64,000 nt of DNA from Lacticaseibacillus yichunensis (GTDB lineage: Bacteria; Bacillota; Bacilli; Lactobacillales; Lactobacillaceae), in contig NZ_RHOG01000003.1 in NCBI RefSeq assembly GCF_003946405.1, forward strand, positions 47,601-111,600. Direction: 5' to 3'. This document shows positions 31,855 through 40,879 of this stretch, piece by piece; position 1 is the stretch's first letter, and the number at the start of each line of letters is the position of its first letter. The notes beneath the pieces are model-generated. The model saw nothing but the letters and a program-made list of their open reading frames with translations, did not search any database and was not told the DNA's origin. A program made the translations under genes and the position numbers.

Positions 31855-32637
31855 ATGTGGATCGGGTTGCTTTACGCGGTGGTTATCGTCGTCTGCAATG
31901 CCCTTGGCGCGATCTCTGGCATGGGCGGCGGGGTGATCATCAAGCCAGTCTTCGACGTGATCGGCTATGACAGCGTCGCCTCAGTCTCATTTCTGTCGAC
32001 CGTGGCGGTATTCACCATGTCGATCGTCTCGACCATCAGCCAAGTCAGCCATGGCGTCCGGCTTCAGCTGAAAATGATCCTCTGGCTGGCGATCGAGGCG
32101 CTGGCCGGCGGGCTACTGGGGGAGCGTGCCCTCACCAGTTTGTTGGCAGCGCTTGGCGATGCCCCGGTGCTCGCCATTCAGATCACGCTCACCATTTTGA
32201 CCATTTTGTTTGCGCTGCTCAATTCCGTTTACCACTGGGGAACGCTGGCGCTGCGAGGCGCCGCGTGGGTCATCCTGTGCGGCATTGTCCTCGGGTTTTT
32301 GGCGAGCTTGCTCGGCATCGGCGGGGGGCCGATCAACGTGGCGTTATTGATGCTTCTGTTCAGCATGCCGATCAAGGCCGCCACGGTGTATTCCATCGCC
32401 ACCATTTTTTTCTCCCGATTGGCGAAATTGGTCTCGATCGCGGTGGCTGGCCGGCTGGGCGACTTCGACCTGGGTATGCTGTGGTTTATTGTCCCAGCGG
32501 CGATCGTCGGTGGTTTGCTTGGCGCGCATTTCAGCCATGTGCTAAGCCCGGCCAAGGTCACGCGCGTCTTTCAGCTAATGCTGGTCGCGGTGATCGTGAT
32601 CAACTTGTATAACGGTGTGATGCTGGTGGTGCGGTGA
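31855..32637 (+). CDS. TauE/SafE-family membrane transporter
   Basis: 260 aa with about eight hydrophobic helices and the two family repeats: NALGAISGMGGGVIIKP near the N terminus and FLASLLGIGGGPINVALLM in the second half. Members export sulfite, sulfonates or related anions; the substrate here is unknown. Its ribosome site lies in a perfect inverted repeat, so expression is probably tightly controlled. Confidence 0.9.
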   Translation: MWIGLLYAVVIVVCNALGAISGMGGGVIIKPVFDVIGYDSVASVSFLSTVAVFTMSIVSTISQVSHGVRLQLKMILWLAIEALAGGLLGERALTSLLAALGDAPVLAIQITLTILTILFALLNSVYHWGTLALRGAAWVILCGIVLGFLASLLGIGGGPINVALLMLLFSMPIKAATVYSIATIFFSRLAKLVSIAVAGRLGDFDLGMLWFIVPAAIVGGLLGAHFSHVLSPAKVTRVFQLMLVAVIVINLYNGVMLVVR

Positions 32638-32656
32638 CCACGCCAACCATTGCACG

Positions 32657-32696
32657 TAAAAAGAGGCGCAGACGGAAAAATCGGTCTGCGCCTCAT
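32657..32696. terminator. Terminator between convergent genes
   Basis: GAGGCGCAGACGG pairs with CGGTCTGCGCCTC (one GU-type mismatch). The T run (TTTTT) lies on the minus-strand side, so it mainly ends the nitroreductase transcript. Confidence 0.8.
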
Positions 32697-32711
32697 TGAT
32701 TCTCACGAGCC

Positions 32712-33359
32712 TTACAAAACAGAGATCTGCGAGTTCACATCATAGCGGTCGGTCTTCAAGATGTCGGCCCCAGCGGCTGGCTTGCCGATCGCGATGGCCA
32801 TCACAGGCACGAAGCGCTTCGGGTCAAGGCCCACTGCGGGGATGATCTTCTTGAAGTCGTAGCCGGACCACGCGTTGGCCTCATAGCCATGTGCCCGGGC
32901 CGCCAACAGGAGCTGCATGCCCACCATGGAGCCGTCGATCGTCGCGTCCAAGGTCAAAAATTCTGGCGAGGCATTTTCGTACAGTGGCAGGAAGGAGTTG
33001 AAGATCTGGTCCAATTTTTCCTTCGAGATCTTGCCGGCTTCATAGACCTTGGTCCAGACGTCGCGGTAGACCTTGTGCGATTGCGTGTCGCCGGCGATAT
33101 AAATGATCGCCGAGCTGGAGTCGACTTGCGGGTAGTTGAACTTCATCGCCGCCTGCTTGAGTTTCTCCTTGGCTTCCGGCGTGTCGATGATGACAAAATG
33201 CCAGGACTGCAAGTTGCACGCAGATGGCGCGGTGGTCGCTTCTTGGATCATCGCGGTCAATTCGGCGCGGTCGATGGTCACGCTTGGGTCAAATTCGCGG
33301 ACCGAATGGCGGTTGAGCATCACGTCTGCAAAATCATTGTTCTTAAATTCTTCTGTCAA
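32712..33359 (-). CDS. Nitroreductase-family flavoenzyme
   Basis: 215 aa from a TTG start with GGGAGG 7 nt upstream. FMN-binding RHSVREFD near residue 17, the dimer segment APSACNLQSWHFVIID and the C-terminal AIGKPA loop are typical of NAD(P)H:FMN nitroreductases. It reduces nitro or quinone-like compounds. It is monocistronic. Confidence 0.9.
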   Translation of the reverse strand: MTEEFKNNDFADVMLNRHSVREFDPSVTIDRAELTAMIQEATTAPSACNLQSWHFVIIDTPEAKEKLKQAAMKFNYPQVDSSSAIIYIAGDTQSHKVYRDVWTKVYEAGKISKEKLDQIFNSFLPLYENASPEFLTLDATIDGSMVGMQLLLAARAHGYEANAWSGYDFKKIIPAVGLDPKRFVPVMAIAIGKPAAGADILKTDRYDVNSQISVL

Positions 33360-33486
33360 AAGAATGCCTCCCTTTGCAAGCTACTGCCGATGGGGACGGT
33401 CCATATTCGCCGCCCGTTATGTTCAGTTTATCACCAATGAAACCGGTGTCAATTGGTCTTGCGACCCAACTCGTGCCCAGCCCCAG

Positions 33487-34551
33487 TCACAGAATCTCAA
33501 GTTGATCGGCCGTCAAAGTCTGTGCCAGTGCCTCACATCCCGGCGTCTCCAAATACAAAAAGGCAGTGGTGGCGAGATCATCTTGTTGCGCCAAATAGCG
33601 GCCGCCACTGCGCCAGCCCAGCGACTGAAGTGTCACCCGCAGCCCCATTGTGAAGCGAATCGCGTCGGCCAGATGCCAGCGATACAGGCCAAACCGCGGC
33701 TGACTTTGATACAGGCCATCTGGTTTGATCACCTGAGGCAGCCCGAGAAAAGGCGTCGAATAGCGCCCGTATTCACCGGCGGGTTGTTCGAAGTTCCAGG
33801 CGCCGCCAAAATAGTCCTCAGTGCCGGTGCCACAGATCGTCGGAAATTCTCGATCCTCATCGAGGTAGAACTTCATTTCGCCTTCTCCCCACCAGCCCGT
33901 GCTGTGGGATTCATATGCCAAGTACGTCCCGACATACTGCCCGCGCCCGCTGATCTGCGGCACCAGTTCGTGCAGCGTTTTTGCAGGCAAGGGGTCACTG
34001 CGGCGCCAGGTCGCGTGAAAATAAAGCGTGTCAGCCGGCACTTCCTCAAGTGTGTAGTCGACCTGGTAGTAAAGCGGAAATTCCCGGTCGCCCAAATTGA
34101 TCAGCTGAATGCGCGCATTTTTGCGAAACGGCATTGCCCAGTAACAATTCATTCCGCCGGCCGGATTGACCGCAACGGCCATGGAATTGACGTTGCACCG
34201 CTGGCCCCAGCCTTCGCAAAAAAAATCGCCAAGTGGCACGTTCACGGCCGGGACAGCGGCATCGTCCCAGAAAAACTGCAGCACCGTTTCGCGCCAGACT
34301 TCAGGTGGGCAGGTGAGCCAGATGTGGCGAATCACACCCGGTCCGGTGATCGCTCCGACCAATTGCGTCGCGCCCGGTTCGACCATCACGGAAGGCGAGA
34401 CCTTCCAGCCAACGCCGAGCTCGCGGGCAGCCGAAGCACCTGTGCCAGTGGTGGCGCGCCCGCCGCATCCCGGCTCCCCTGTCGGATTTTCCGCAGAAAG
34501 GGAGCGTGAGCGCGCCTCGTGCCAGCGACTCGCATCTGTCAACAATGACAT
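33487..34551 (-). CDS. GH172 (DUF2961) glycoside hydrolase
   Basis: 354 aa. The DUF2961 fold is recognised by IRHIWLTCPP near residue 75, WDDAAVPAVNVPLGDFF, and the catalytic-region GTGTEDYFGGAW. Characterised GH172 members include alpha-D-fructofuranosidase/difructose-dianhydride synthase and alpha-D-arabinofuranosidase. No signal peptide. It is divergent from the GH38 gene and shares a cre-like intergenic region. Confidence 0.83.
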   Translation of the reverse strand: MSLLTDASRWHEARSRSLSAENPTGEPGCGGRATTGTGASAARELGVGWKVSPSVMVEPGATQLVGAITGPGVIRHIWLTCPPEVWRETVLQFFWDDAAVPAVNVPLGDFFCEGWGQRCNVNSMAVAVNPAGGMNCYWAMPFRKNARIQLINLGDREFPLYYQVDYTLEEVPADTLYFHATWRRSDPLPAKTLHELVPQISGRGQYVGTYLAYESHSTGWWGEGEMKFYLDEDREFPTICGTGTEDYFGGAWNFEQPAGEYGRYSTPFLGLPQVIKPDGLYQSQPRFGLYRWHLADAIRFTMGLRVTLQSLGWRSGGRYLAQQDDLATTAFLYLETPGCEALAQTLTADQLEIL

Positions 34552-34565
34552 CCTTTTTCCTCCTA

Positions 34566-34579
34566 TGAGACCGTTTTCA
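34566..34579. promoter_or_regulatory. cre site between GH172 and GH38
   Basis: TGAGACCGTTTTCA differs from TGWAANCGNTNWCA at one position. It lies 15 bp before the GH172 start. Confidence 0.55.
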
Positions 34580-34689
34580 TCTATATCATCCGACTTTGGC
34601 GTCCAAACACAAGTCTCAGTTTTGCGACGTGAGCATACAACCGCCGTTAAACCTCGCTACACCGGCGTTTTGAAAAAGACTACCCAACC

Positions 34690-34703
34690 TGCAAGCGCTG
34701 TCG
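34690..34703. promoter_or_regulatory. Second cre-like site upstream of GH38
   Basis: TGCAAGCGCTGTCG has the CcpA core with two mismatches, 39 bp before the GH38 start. Confidence 0.4.
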
Positions 34704-34741
34704 TAGACTCGAGCTGACAAGACAAATTAGGAGGAGACCCA

Positions 34742-37159
34742 ATGAAGACGCTGTTTTTGATCAACCATTCGCACACGGATATCGGCTACACCGACCGCCA
34801 GGAAGATATCGCCTTGCAGCACGTCGAGTTCATTCGCCAGGCGATGGCGATCATCGACCAGGAACTCAAGGCAAATGGGCACACAGATTTCGTTTGGACC
34901 TGTGAAAATTACTGGCAGGTGCAGAACTTTTTTAGCGAAGCGACCGACGCCGAAAAACGCCGCTTCGATGAGTATGTCGAGCGCGGCTACATCGACGTGT
35001 CGCTCAACGCCTTCAACATGACCGAGTTGGTGGATAAAGACGTGTTGACGGATGTGCTCGGCGAAGGGCGCGCCTGGGCGAACACGCTGGAGCGCAAATT
35101 GGATTCCGGCATGGCCTGTGACGTCAACGGGTTTGGTTGGGCCTATGCCGACGCCTTGCTGGACAATCAGATCGACAATTTCTTTACCTGCGTGCACGGC
35201 CATCACGGCACCCCGCCGCTGTTTGAGGACCAGGTGCCGTTTTGGTGGCAAACCGCGGATGGCCGCAAGCTCCTCGTTTGGAACGGGACGCATTACCAGT
35301 TTGGCGACGAGCTGTACATCATTCCCGGCGGCCAAATGAGTTACCTGATCTCCGATGAACATAACGGCGACATCACTTCGCCTCAGATGCCGATCGCGCA
35401 CGACCGTATTTTTAACTACTTCGAGGCGTTGGCGGCGCGCGGGTATGCCTATGATTTCGCGCCGGCCATGATCTCCGGCTATGTTTCCGATAACGCCGGG
35501 CCAAATGAGGCGCTGCTGGCTTCGATCGCGGCATGGAACGCGCAATATGGCGATGAGATCCGCATTCAGCTGATCGGCCTCAACCAATTTTTCGCGTATC
35601 TGCGCAGTCAGGACCTAAGCGCCTTGCCAACATACAGGGGCGATTGGAACGACTGGTGGGCCGATGGGGTGGGCTCGACGCCGGCCGCCACGAAGATCTA
35701 CCGCAACGCCCAGCGCCGGTATCATGTGGGGCAATTGCTCGCGACTCCAGCTGAAAAACAGCTTCCAACGGCGGCCGCGATTCGCCATCAATTGATGCTG
35801 TATGCCGAACACACTTGGGGCTATTCGTCCTCCGTTTCCGAGCCATGGAACACGATGGTCAACGAGCTCTCGTTTCGCAAGGCGGCGTTTGCCACGCAGG
35901 CCTCGGTGTTGGCCAATAACTACCTCAACCAGCAGCTGCTTTACGACTACCACATGGCGACCCCGCGCGCCAATCGCCATAAGACGTACAAGGTGATCAA
36001 TCCGCATGACCGCGCCGTCGACGTGCCGGCCGTGCTGAATTTCGAGTATCCGGAGCTGCTGGAGGGCCACCGGATGTGCGACGCGCTTCTGCCGTATCTG
36101 GAGGTGGTGGATCTCCAGACGGGCGCCACGGTCCCGCGCCAGATCGCAGGCACCCCGCGCGCCTATGAGGTGACCATCACCGCGCATCTCGCGCCAAAAG
36201 AGACTCGCCGTTACGCGATCAGGCTCGGGAAAAACGCGGCAGTCGACTCCCGCTATCTGGGCTTTGCCCGCGGCACAGAAGGGGTCCGCGATATTGCGCA
36301 TCCCGGCGTGGCCAGTGACCTGGTCATTGAGACCGACGACTATGAATACCGGCTGGATGGCACGATCGGCATCGCCTCACTCACCGACAAGTCGACGGGC
36401 CGCTCGCTGTTACGCGAGGATGCACTGGCGCCTGCATTCTACGGCGTGTATGAAGTGACCCCGGTGAAAACTGATCCATGTAACGAGCGCCGGCGGATGG
36501 GCCGCAACCGCAAAGGCAATGGCGTTCAGCGCAGCCTTTCGCAGCTGACCGACATCCGCACCATCGCGGATGGCCCGGTCTATCAGACGGTCGTCCTCGA
36601 TTTTTCCCTGACAGGCACCCAGCTTTATTCGGTGCAACTCAAATTCTACAAGCACCTCCCGCTGATTCAGACCTCGGTGCGCGTCCATAAAGACAGTACA
36701 TGGGCGCCGGAAAACCTGTACGTCTCCTTGCCGTTTGCGGCGACCAGCGATCTTTATGCGGAAAAGATCGACCAGCTCTTTCGCCCGGCGATCGACCAGC
36801 TGCCAGGCACCAACGCCGATTTCTGGGCGCTGGACTCGGGTTTTCTCTATCGCGATGAAGCAGGGAAAACACTCGGCGTTTGCCCGCAGGATACGCCGCT
36901 CATCACCTTGGGCAGCCTACGCCCACACCAGATCGAGTTGGCCGGCCCTGACACCGCGGCGAAAAATCACGAGCAGGTCTTCGCTTGGCTCATGAACAAT
37001 TTCTGGGAGACCAATTTCAACGTCGACCTCGCCGGCTTCTACGAATTCGAATTCGACCTCTTCACCGCCACAACCACCGACCTCGACGATGCGCAGGCCG
37101 CACTGCGGACGCAGGCACAAGGCGTGGTGACAATTGCGACGAATGAAAAGGGTGCGTAG
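34742..37159 (+). CDS. GH38 alpha-mannosidase-like enzyme
   Basis: 805 aa after a TAGGAGGAG site. The N-terminal GH38 domain shows the zinc-site opening NHSHTDIGYTDRQE (residues 8-21) and D127 in DVNGFGWA as candidate nucleophile. C-terminal beta domains follow. Cytosolic. Together with the ROK kinase and phosphomannose-isomerase-like genes downstream it suggests use of mannosides. Its last two codons and stop are supplied by the beginning of a palindromic element (AGGGTGCG TAG), so the natural C terminus has been altered. Confidence 0.82.
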   Translation: MKTLFLINHSHTDIGYTDRQEDIALQHVEFIRQAMAIIDQELKANGHTDFVWTCENYWQVQNFFSEATDAEKRRFDEYVERGYIDVSLNAFNMTELVDKDVLTDVLGEGRAWANTLERKLDSGMACDVNGFGWAYADALLDNQIDNFFTCVHGHHGTPPLFEDQVPFWWQTADGRKLLVWNGTHYQFGDELYIIPGGQMSYLISDEHNGDITSPQMPIAHDRIFNYFEALAARGYAYDFAPAMISGYVSDNAGPNEALLASIAAWNAQYGDEIRIQLIGLNQFFAYLRSQDLSALPTYRGDWNDWWADGVGSTPAATKIYRNAQRRYHVGQLLATPAEKQLPTAAAIRHQLMLYAEHTWGYSSSVSEPWNTMVNELSFRKAAFATQASVLANNYLNQQLLYDYHMATPRANRHKTYKVINPHDRAVDVPAVLNFEYPELLEGHRMCDALLPYLEVVDLQTGATVPRQIAGTPRAYEVTITAHLAPKETRRYAIRLGKNAAVDSRYLGFARGTEGVRDIAHPGVASDLVIETDDYEYRLDGTIGIASLTDKSTGRSLLREDALAPAFYGVYEVTPVKTDPCNERRRMGRNRKGNGVQRSLSQLTDIRTIADGPVYQTVVLDFSLTGTQLYSVQLKFYKHLPLIQTSVRVHKDSTWAPENLYVSLPFAATSDLYAEKIDQLFRPAIDQLPGTNADFWALDSGFLYRDEAGKTLGVCPQDTPLITLGSLRPHQIELAGPDTAAKNHEQVFAWLMNNFWETNFNVDLAGFYEFEFDLFTATTTDLDDAQAALRTQAQGVVTIATNEKGA

Positions 37160-37328
37160 CCGAGCGCTTAGGGGTGGGCAGATAGTGCGGCCTGGGCGTT
37201 TGATGGCGTTCTTTGCCATCAGGCGTCTGGGACGACTATCTGTCCCGCCCCTGCTCGGCGAAGCCCAACTAAGGGTGCGTAGGCCCGCGGGACGGTCGAG
37301 CAGATAGTCGAGCCGCCCCGATTGCACG
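37149..37328 (+). repeat. Palindromic element (E5) plus partial copy
   Basis: A full unit (37149-37271) starts inside the GH38 reading frame. Arms: GCCGAGC..AGGGGTGGG..AGATAGT pair with ACTATCT..CCCGCCCCT..GCTCGGC; the apex is GATGGC/GCCATC. It ends CCCAACTA and runs into a partial second copy (from 37272). Confidence 0.85.
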
Positions 37329-37330
37329 CA

Positions 37331-37362
37331 AAAAGGCGCAGATCACCATCGCTGCGCCTTTC
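37331..37362. terminator. Terminator between GH38 and gntR
   Basis: AAAGGCGCAG pairs with CTGCGCCTTT; A-rich on the left and TTTCTT on the right, so it may work for both convergent transcripts. Confidence 0.75.
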
Positions 37363-37418
37363 TTGTGGCTAGCAAATCTATCCGACCTACTAGACACAGC
37401 TCAAACCGCCAGATCCAC

Positions 37419-38168
37419 TTAAAACGGTTCCGCCTCATGCCCATCGCTGGCAAAGTCCAAGATAAACCGATAGCGGTCCGCCGCATAATAACAATCACTA
37501 TACTCGCGGTAATTTCCACTGGCACTGGCCACCACGCGTTGGCGACGAAGCAGCGGCCGGGCGTTTTTGAACCCGAAGATCGCGCGCAGTCCGGCATCTT
37601 CGTCCAGCGCCGTGATCTCTTCGCGCTGGACTTGAGGTGAGAGCGCCTCGCCGCGCAAAAAAGCATAAAATGAATGACCGCCGTTGAGACTTTGGCGTAA
37701 ACGCCCAACAGAAAGCGCTTCTGCGGTAAAATAAGTCTGAAACAAGGCGACCATGCCGTCCGCGTCGAACACATGGCGCGTCAGGCACCACAGCGCCGTT
37801 CCAACTGGCACCTGAAGTCGCGCCGCCAGCCGTGCATCCGCATACGCTGGATTGAGCGTGAAGCGGGTCTGTTTTTCCGCGGCGAAGCGTTCCTGAATGA
37901 ATCCGGTCGGCGGGGCGATCACCGTCGCGGCCGGCACCGGATTCTGCGCACTGGCTACCGTCGCGCTTGCTCCGCGACGTTTCTGTACAGATTCGGCGGC
38001 GATCAGGACGCCAATCGCCTTGCGCACGGTGATGCGACTGACCGCATAATGCGCCGCCAGGACTTCCTCCGCGGGCAGTGGACTGCCAGGCGCCCATTCG
38101 CCGGCCTGAATGCGGCGCGTGAGATCGATCGCGACTTGTTGGTATAGGGGAGCTTGCGAGTTTGCCAT
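37419..38168 (-). CDS. GntR/HutC-family transcriptional regulator
   Basis: 249 aa from the ATG at 38168 (GGAGG 7 nt upstream). N-terminal winged helix: PLYQQVAIDLTRRIQAGEWAPGSPLPAE then ITVRKAIGVL; the C-terminal UTRA domain (about 90-249) binds a sugar or sugar phosphate. It is divergent from the ROK kinase operon with only 49 bp between the starts, so it most likely controls that operon and itself. Confidence 0.88.
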   Translation of the reverse strand: MANSQAPLYQQVAIDLTRRIQAGEWAPGSPLPAEEVLAAHYAVSRITVRKAIGVLIAAESVQKRRGASATVASAQNPVPAATVIAPPTGFIQERFAAEKQTRFTLNPAYADARLAARLQVPVGTALWCLTRHVFDADGMVALFQTYFTAEALSVGRLRQSLNGGHSFYAFLRGEALSPQVQREEITALDEDAGLRAIFGFKNARPLLRRQRVVASASGNYREYSDCYYAADRYRFILDFASDGHEAEPF

Positions 38169-38217
38169 AGACGGCCTCCATGCCCCGATTCTATCACGGA
38201 TTAAGGAGAGAAAACTA

Positions 38218-39117
38218 TTGAAGCAATATATCTTATTTGACGTTGGTGGCACCGGCATCAAGGGCAACACCTTCAGCGAAGACGGGCAGTTCGGCTGGAC
38301 GCAGCCAAAACACTATGCGGCCAAATCAGACCTGCCAACAGACGCGTTGCTCGCGCATTTTGCCGACCTGATCTGTGATGTCGTCGACGCCAGTGGCATC
38401 GCGCCCGCCGATATCGCGGGGCTCGCCTCGTCTTTTCCCGGCCCCTTCGACTATGCGGCGGGGAAGAGTTTGATGCACGGCCGGCGCAAATACGACAGCT
38501 TGTATGGCGTCGATCTCAAAGCGGCATTTGGCCAGGTGCTCGCCGATCATTACGGCGTGCACGTGCCGGTGTTGTTTGAAAATGACGCCACCGCATTTGG
38601 CCGCGGCGAATACGCGATGCGGCCGGACCGAGCCAGCAAGCGCGGGATGTACATCACGCTGGGCACCGGCACCGGGTCGTGCTTCATCATCGACGGCCAG
38701 GTGCTCACCGACGCCCAATACGGTTTGAACGACGAGGGGATGCTGTACCCGGTGCCGTTCAAAGATGACGTGATCGATGATTGGCTGTGTAACCAAGGCC
38801 TGATGCGGTTTGCCAAGGCCGCCGGAAGCGACGCAAGCGATGGTGCCGCGTTGGCTGGCCGCGCCGAAGCCGGTGACCCCATGGCCCAACAGGCGTTCCG
38901 CGATTTTGGGGCCGCGATTCAAGACGCGCTTTTACCATTTGTGTCGCGCTTTGCCCCAGATGACCTCGCGATCGGCGGCGGCGTCTCCGCTGGCTTTGGG
39001 CTGTTTGAACCGGGCCTGCCCGAGCTCCAGGCGCAGGTTCCGGTCCGCAAGAGTGCCCAGACGAGCCTGAGTACCATGCGCGGTCTGGTCGCCATTTTGG
39101 AAGACGCACATGACTGA
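38218..39117 (+). CDS. ROK-family sugar kinase
   Basis: 299 aa from a TTG start with AAGGAGAG 7 nt upstream. Phosphate-binding DVGGTGIKGNTF near residue 8, catalytic Asp in FENDATAFGRGEY and the second phosphate loop LGTGTGSCFIIDG. The ROK zinc Cys cluster is not evident. The neighbours point to mannose (or fructose) as substrate: GH38 frees mannose and the next gene is a phosphomannose-isomerase-like enzyme. The stop overlaps the next start by 8 nt. Confidence 0.85.
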   Translation: MKQYILFDVGGTGIKGNTFSEDGQFGWTQPKHYAAKSDLPTDALLAHFADLICDVVDASGIAPADIAGLASSFPGPFDYAAGKSLMHGRRKYDSLYGVDLKAAFGQVLADHYGVHVPVLFENDATAFGRGEYAMRPDRASKRGMYITLGTGTGSCFIIDGQVLTDAQYGLNDEGMLYPVPFKDDVIDDWLCNQGLMRFAKAAGSDASDGAALAGRAEAGDPMAQQAFRDFGAAIQDALLPFVSRFAPDDLAIGGGVSAGFGLFEPGLPELQAQVPVRKSAQTSLSTMRGLVAILEDAHD

Positions 39118-40879
39118 AAAACAGGCAGTGGCCGGACTTCATCCGGGCGTGCCGTATGACCGCGACCCGCAGATCGAGGCAGCCGGCCACGTCGAAACAG
39201 GCACCGCCGCCATCGTGGCCGCCCTTCAACACGACCGCCTCAGTCGCCACGCCAAGCGCATCGTGATCGACTGCTTCCCCGGCGTGGACCAGCAGGCGAT
39301 CCGCCAACTCGCTGAAGCCACCTGGCCAAACGCTGAGGTCGTTAACGCCGACGACTTCGCCATTGCCCCAGCCGAATTGACCGCGCAACTCGCCCAGCAG
39401 CTCACCGATGACCGCGTCTTTGGCCGGCTGTCGCATCAAGTCTTCGCCGATTTTTTCCCGGAGACGACCCGCCAAGAAGTGAAAACACGTCTCGACGCCA
39501 GCGACCGTCAGATCGTGGTGATTGGATGCGCCGCCAGCCTCTTTGTCGACCAGCCGGACCTGCTCCTCTACGCCGACATCACCCGCTGGCAGCTCCAACT
39601 GCGCCTGCGCGCCGGCCAACCGAATTGGCACGCGACCAACGGCGACGAAGACATGCTCCGCAAATATAAGCGCGGTTATTTCTTCGAATGGCGCCTCGGC
39701 GACCGGCAGCGCAACGCCGACATGCCGCGCCTGAACTGGTACCTCGACACCACCGCTCGCGACGCCCCGCGCCTCGCATCTGCCGCGACCTTGGCCGCCT
39801 GCCTGGACACCGCCGCACACCGCCCATTTCGGCTCGTGCCGTATTTTGACCAAAGCGTTTGGGGCGGCCAGTGGATGAAGCAGCAATTTGCCCTCGACCC
39901 AACCGTGCCCAATTACGGCTGGGCGTTTGACGGCGTGCCCGAGGAAAATAGTCTGAAGTTCGCCCTCACCGGCGGCTTTCTTCGCGTGCCGGCCATCGCC
40001 CTGGTGCACCAACGACCGATGCAACTGTTAGGGGCGCTGGTCCAAGCCCGCTTTGGCAACGAATTCCCGCTTCGCTTCGATTACCTGGACACCATGGGCG
40101 GTGGCAACCTCAGCCTCCAGGTCCACCCGCGTATCGATTATATCCAAGACAAATTTGGCATGACTTACACCCAAAGTGAGAGTTACTACATTCTCGAAGC
40201 GGGGGAAGGCGCCAGCGTCTATCTCGGGGTGAAAAATGGCTGCGAGAAGGGGCCACTTTTTGCGGCGCTCCATGCCGCCCAGGAAACCGGGCAGCCTTTT
40301 GATGACACAAAATTCATCAACCGTTTTCCGGCCCATCGCGGGGATCATTTTTCCATTCCGGCAGGGACGATTCACAGCGGCGGCGCCAATACCGTGATTC
40401 TTGAGATCTCCCAGACGCCGTATATTTTCACCTTCAAGCTCTGGGATTGGGGCCGCATCGGCTTGGACGGCCGGCCGCGGCCCGTTCACCTGGCGCATGG
40501 CGAGGCCAACGCGAACATGGCCTTTGATGAAGACTTCGCCCGCCGCGAGCTGATCGATCCGAGTGAACCGGTCGTAAGCGGGGATGGCCACCAAGAGGAG
40601 CACACCGGGCTGCAGGCCCTTGAGTTCATCGAGACCCGGCGCCATCACTTGGCCGCCCAGCCGAGCACGATCGACGCGCACCACGGGGTGAACATGTTGA
40701 ACCTGGTTTCGGGCACGGCCATTCGCGTCGAGTCCCTGACGGATGAGTTTCCTGCCCAAACGTATCATTTCGGCGAGACCTTCATCGTCCCGGCCACGAT
40801 CGGTGCGTACCGCGTGGTCAATTTGACGCCAACGGAACCAGCCATCTTGATGCAAGCTTTTGTGAGGGAACAACGATGA
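39110..40879 (+). CDS. Class I mannose-6-phosphate isomerase-like protein with N-terminal extra domain
   Basis: 589 aa. Residues about 245-589 are a cupin class I phosphomannose isomerase: YFDQSVWGGQWMK, zinc ligands in LQVHP, ESYYILEAGEGA and IPAGTIHSGG, then EISQTPYIFTFKLWDWGR. It would turn mannose-6-P into fructose-6-P. The first about 240 residues are unrelated to ManA and look like an alpha/beta phosphotransferase-type domain (RIVIDCFPGVDQQAIRQL, QIVVIGCAASLF) without a clear P loop. Normal ManA is about 315-390 aa, so this is a fusion type. ATGA overlap with apbE. Confidence 0.8.
   Translation: MTEKQAVAGLHPGVPYDRDPQIEAAGHVETGTAAIVAALQHDRLSRHAKRIVIDCFPGVDQQAIRQLAEATWPNAEVVNADDFAIAPAELTAQLAQQLTDDRVFGRLSHQVFADFFPETTRQEVKTRLDASDRQIVVIGCAASLFVDQPDLLLYADITRWQLQLRLRAGQPNWHATNGDEDMLRKYKRGYFFEWRLGDRQRNADMPRLNWYLDTTARDAPRLASAATLAACLDTAAHRPFRLVPYFDQSVWGGQWMKQQFALDPTVPNYGWAFDGVPEENSLKFALTGGFLRVPAIALVHQRPMQLLGALVQARFGNEFPLRFDYLDTMGGGNLSLQVHPRIDYIQDKFGMTYTQSESYYILEAGEGASVYLGVKNGCEKGPLFAALHAAQETGQPFDDTKFINRFPAHRGDHFSIPAGTIHSGGANTVILEISQTPYIFTFKLWDWGRIGLDGRPRPVHLAHGEANANMAFDEDFARRELIDPSEPVVSGDGHQEEHTGLQALEFIETRRHHLAAQPSTIDAHHGVNMLNLVSGTAIRVESLTDEFPAQTYHFGETFIVPATIGAYRVVNLTPTEPAILMQAFVREQR

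Noticed and set aside
38759..40024. 421-codon minus-strand ORF opposite the ROK kinase and phosphomannose-isomerase genes
   Set aside because: It is the antisense shadow of two well-supported genes. Similar long shadows lie opposite pepF, apbE and the 46.9-48.6 kb operon.
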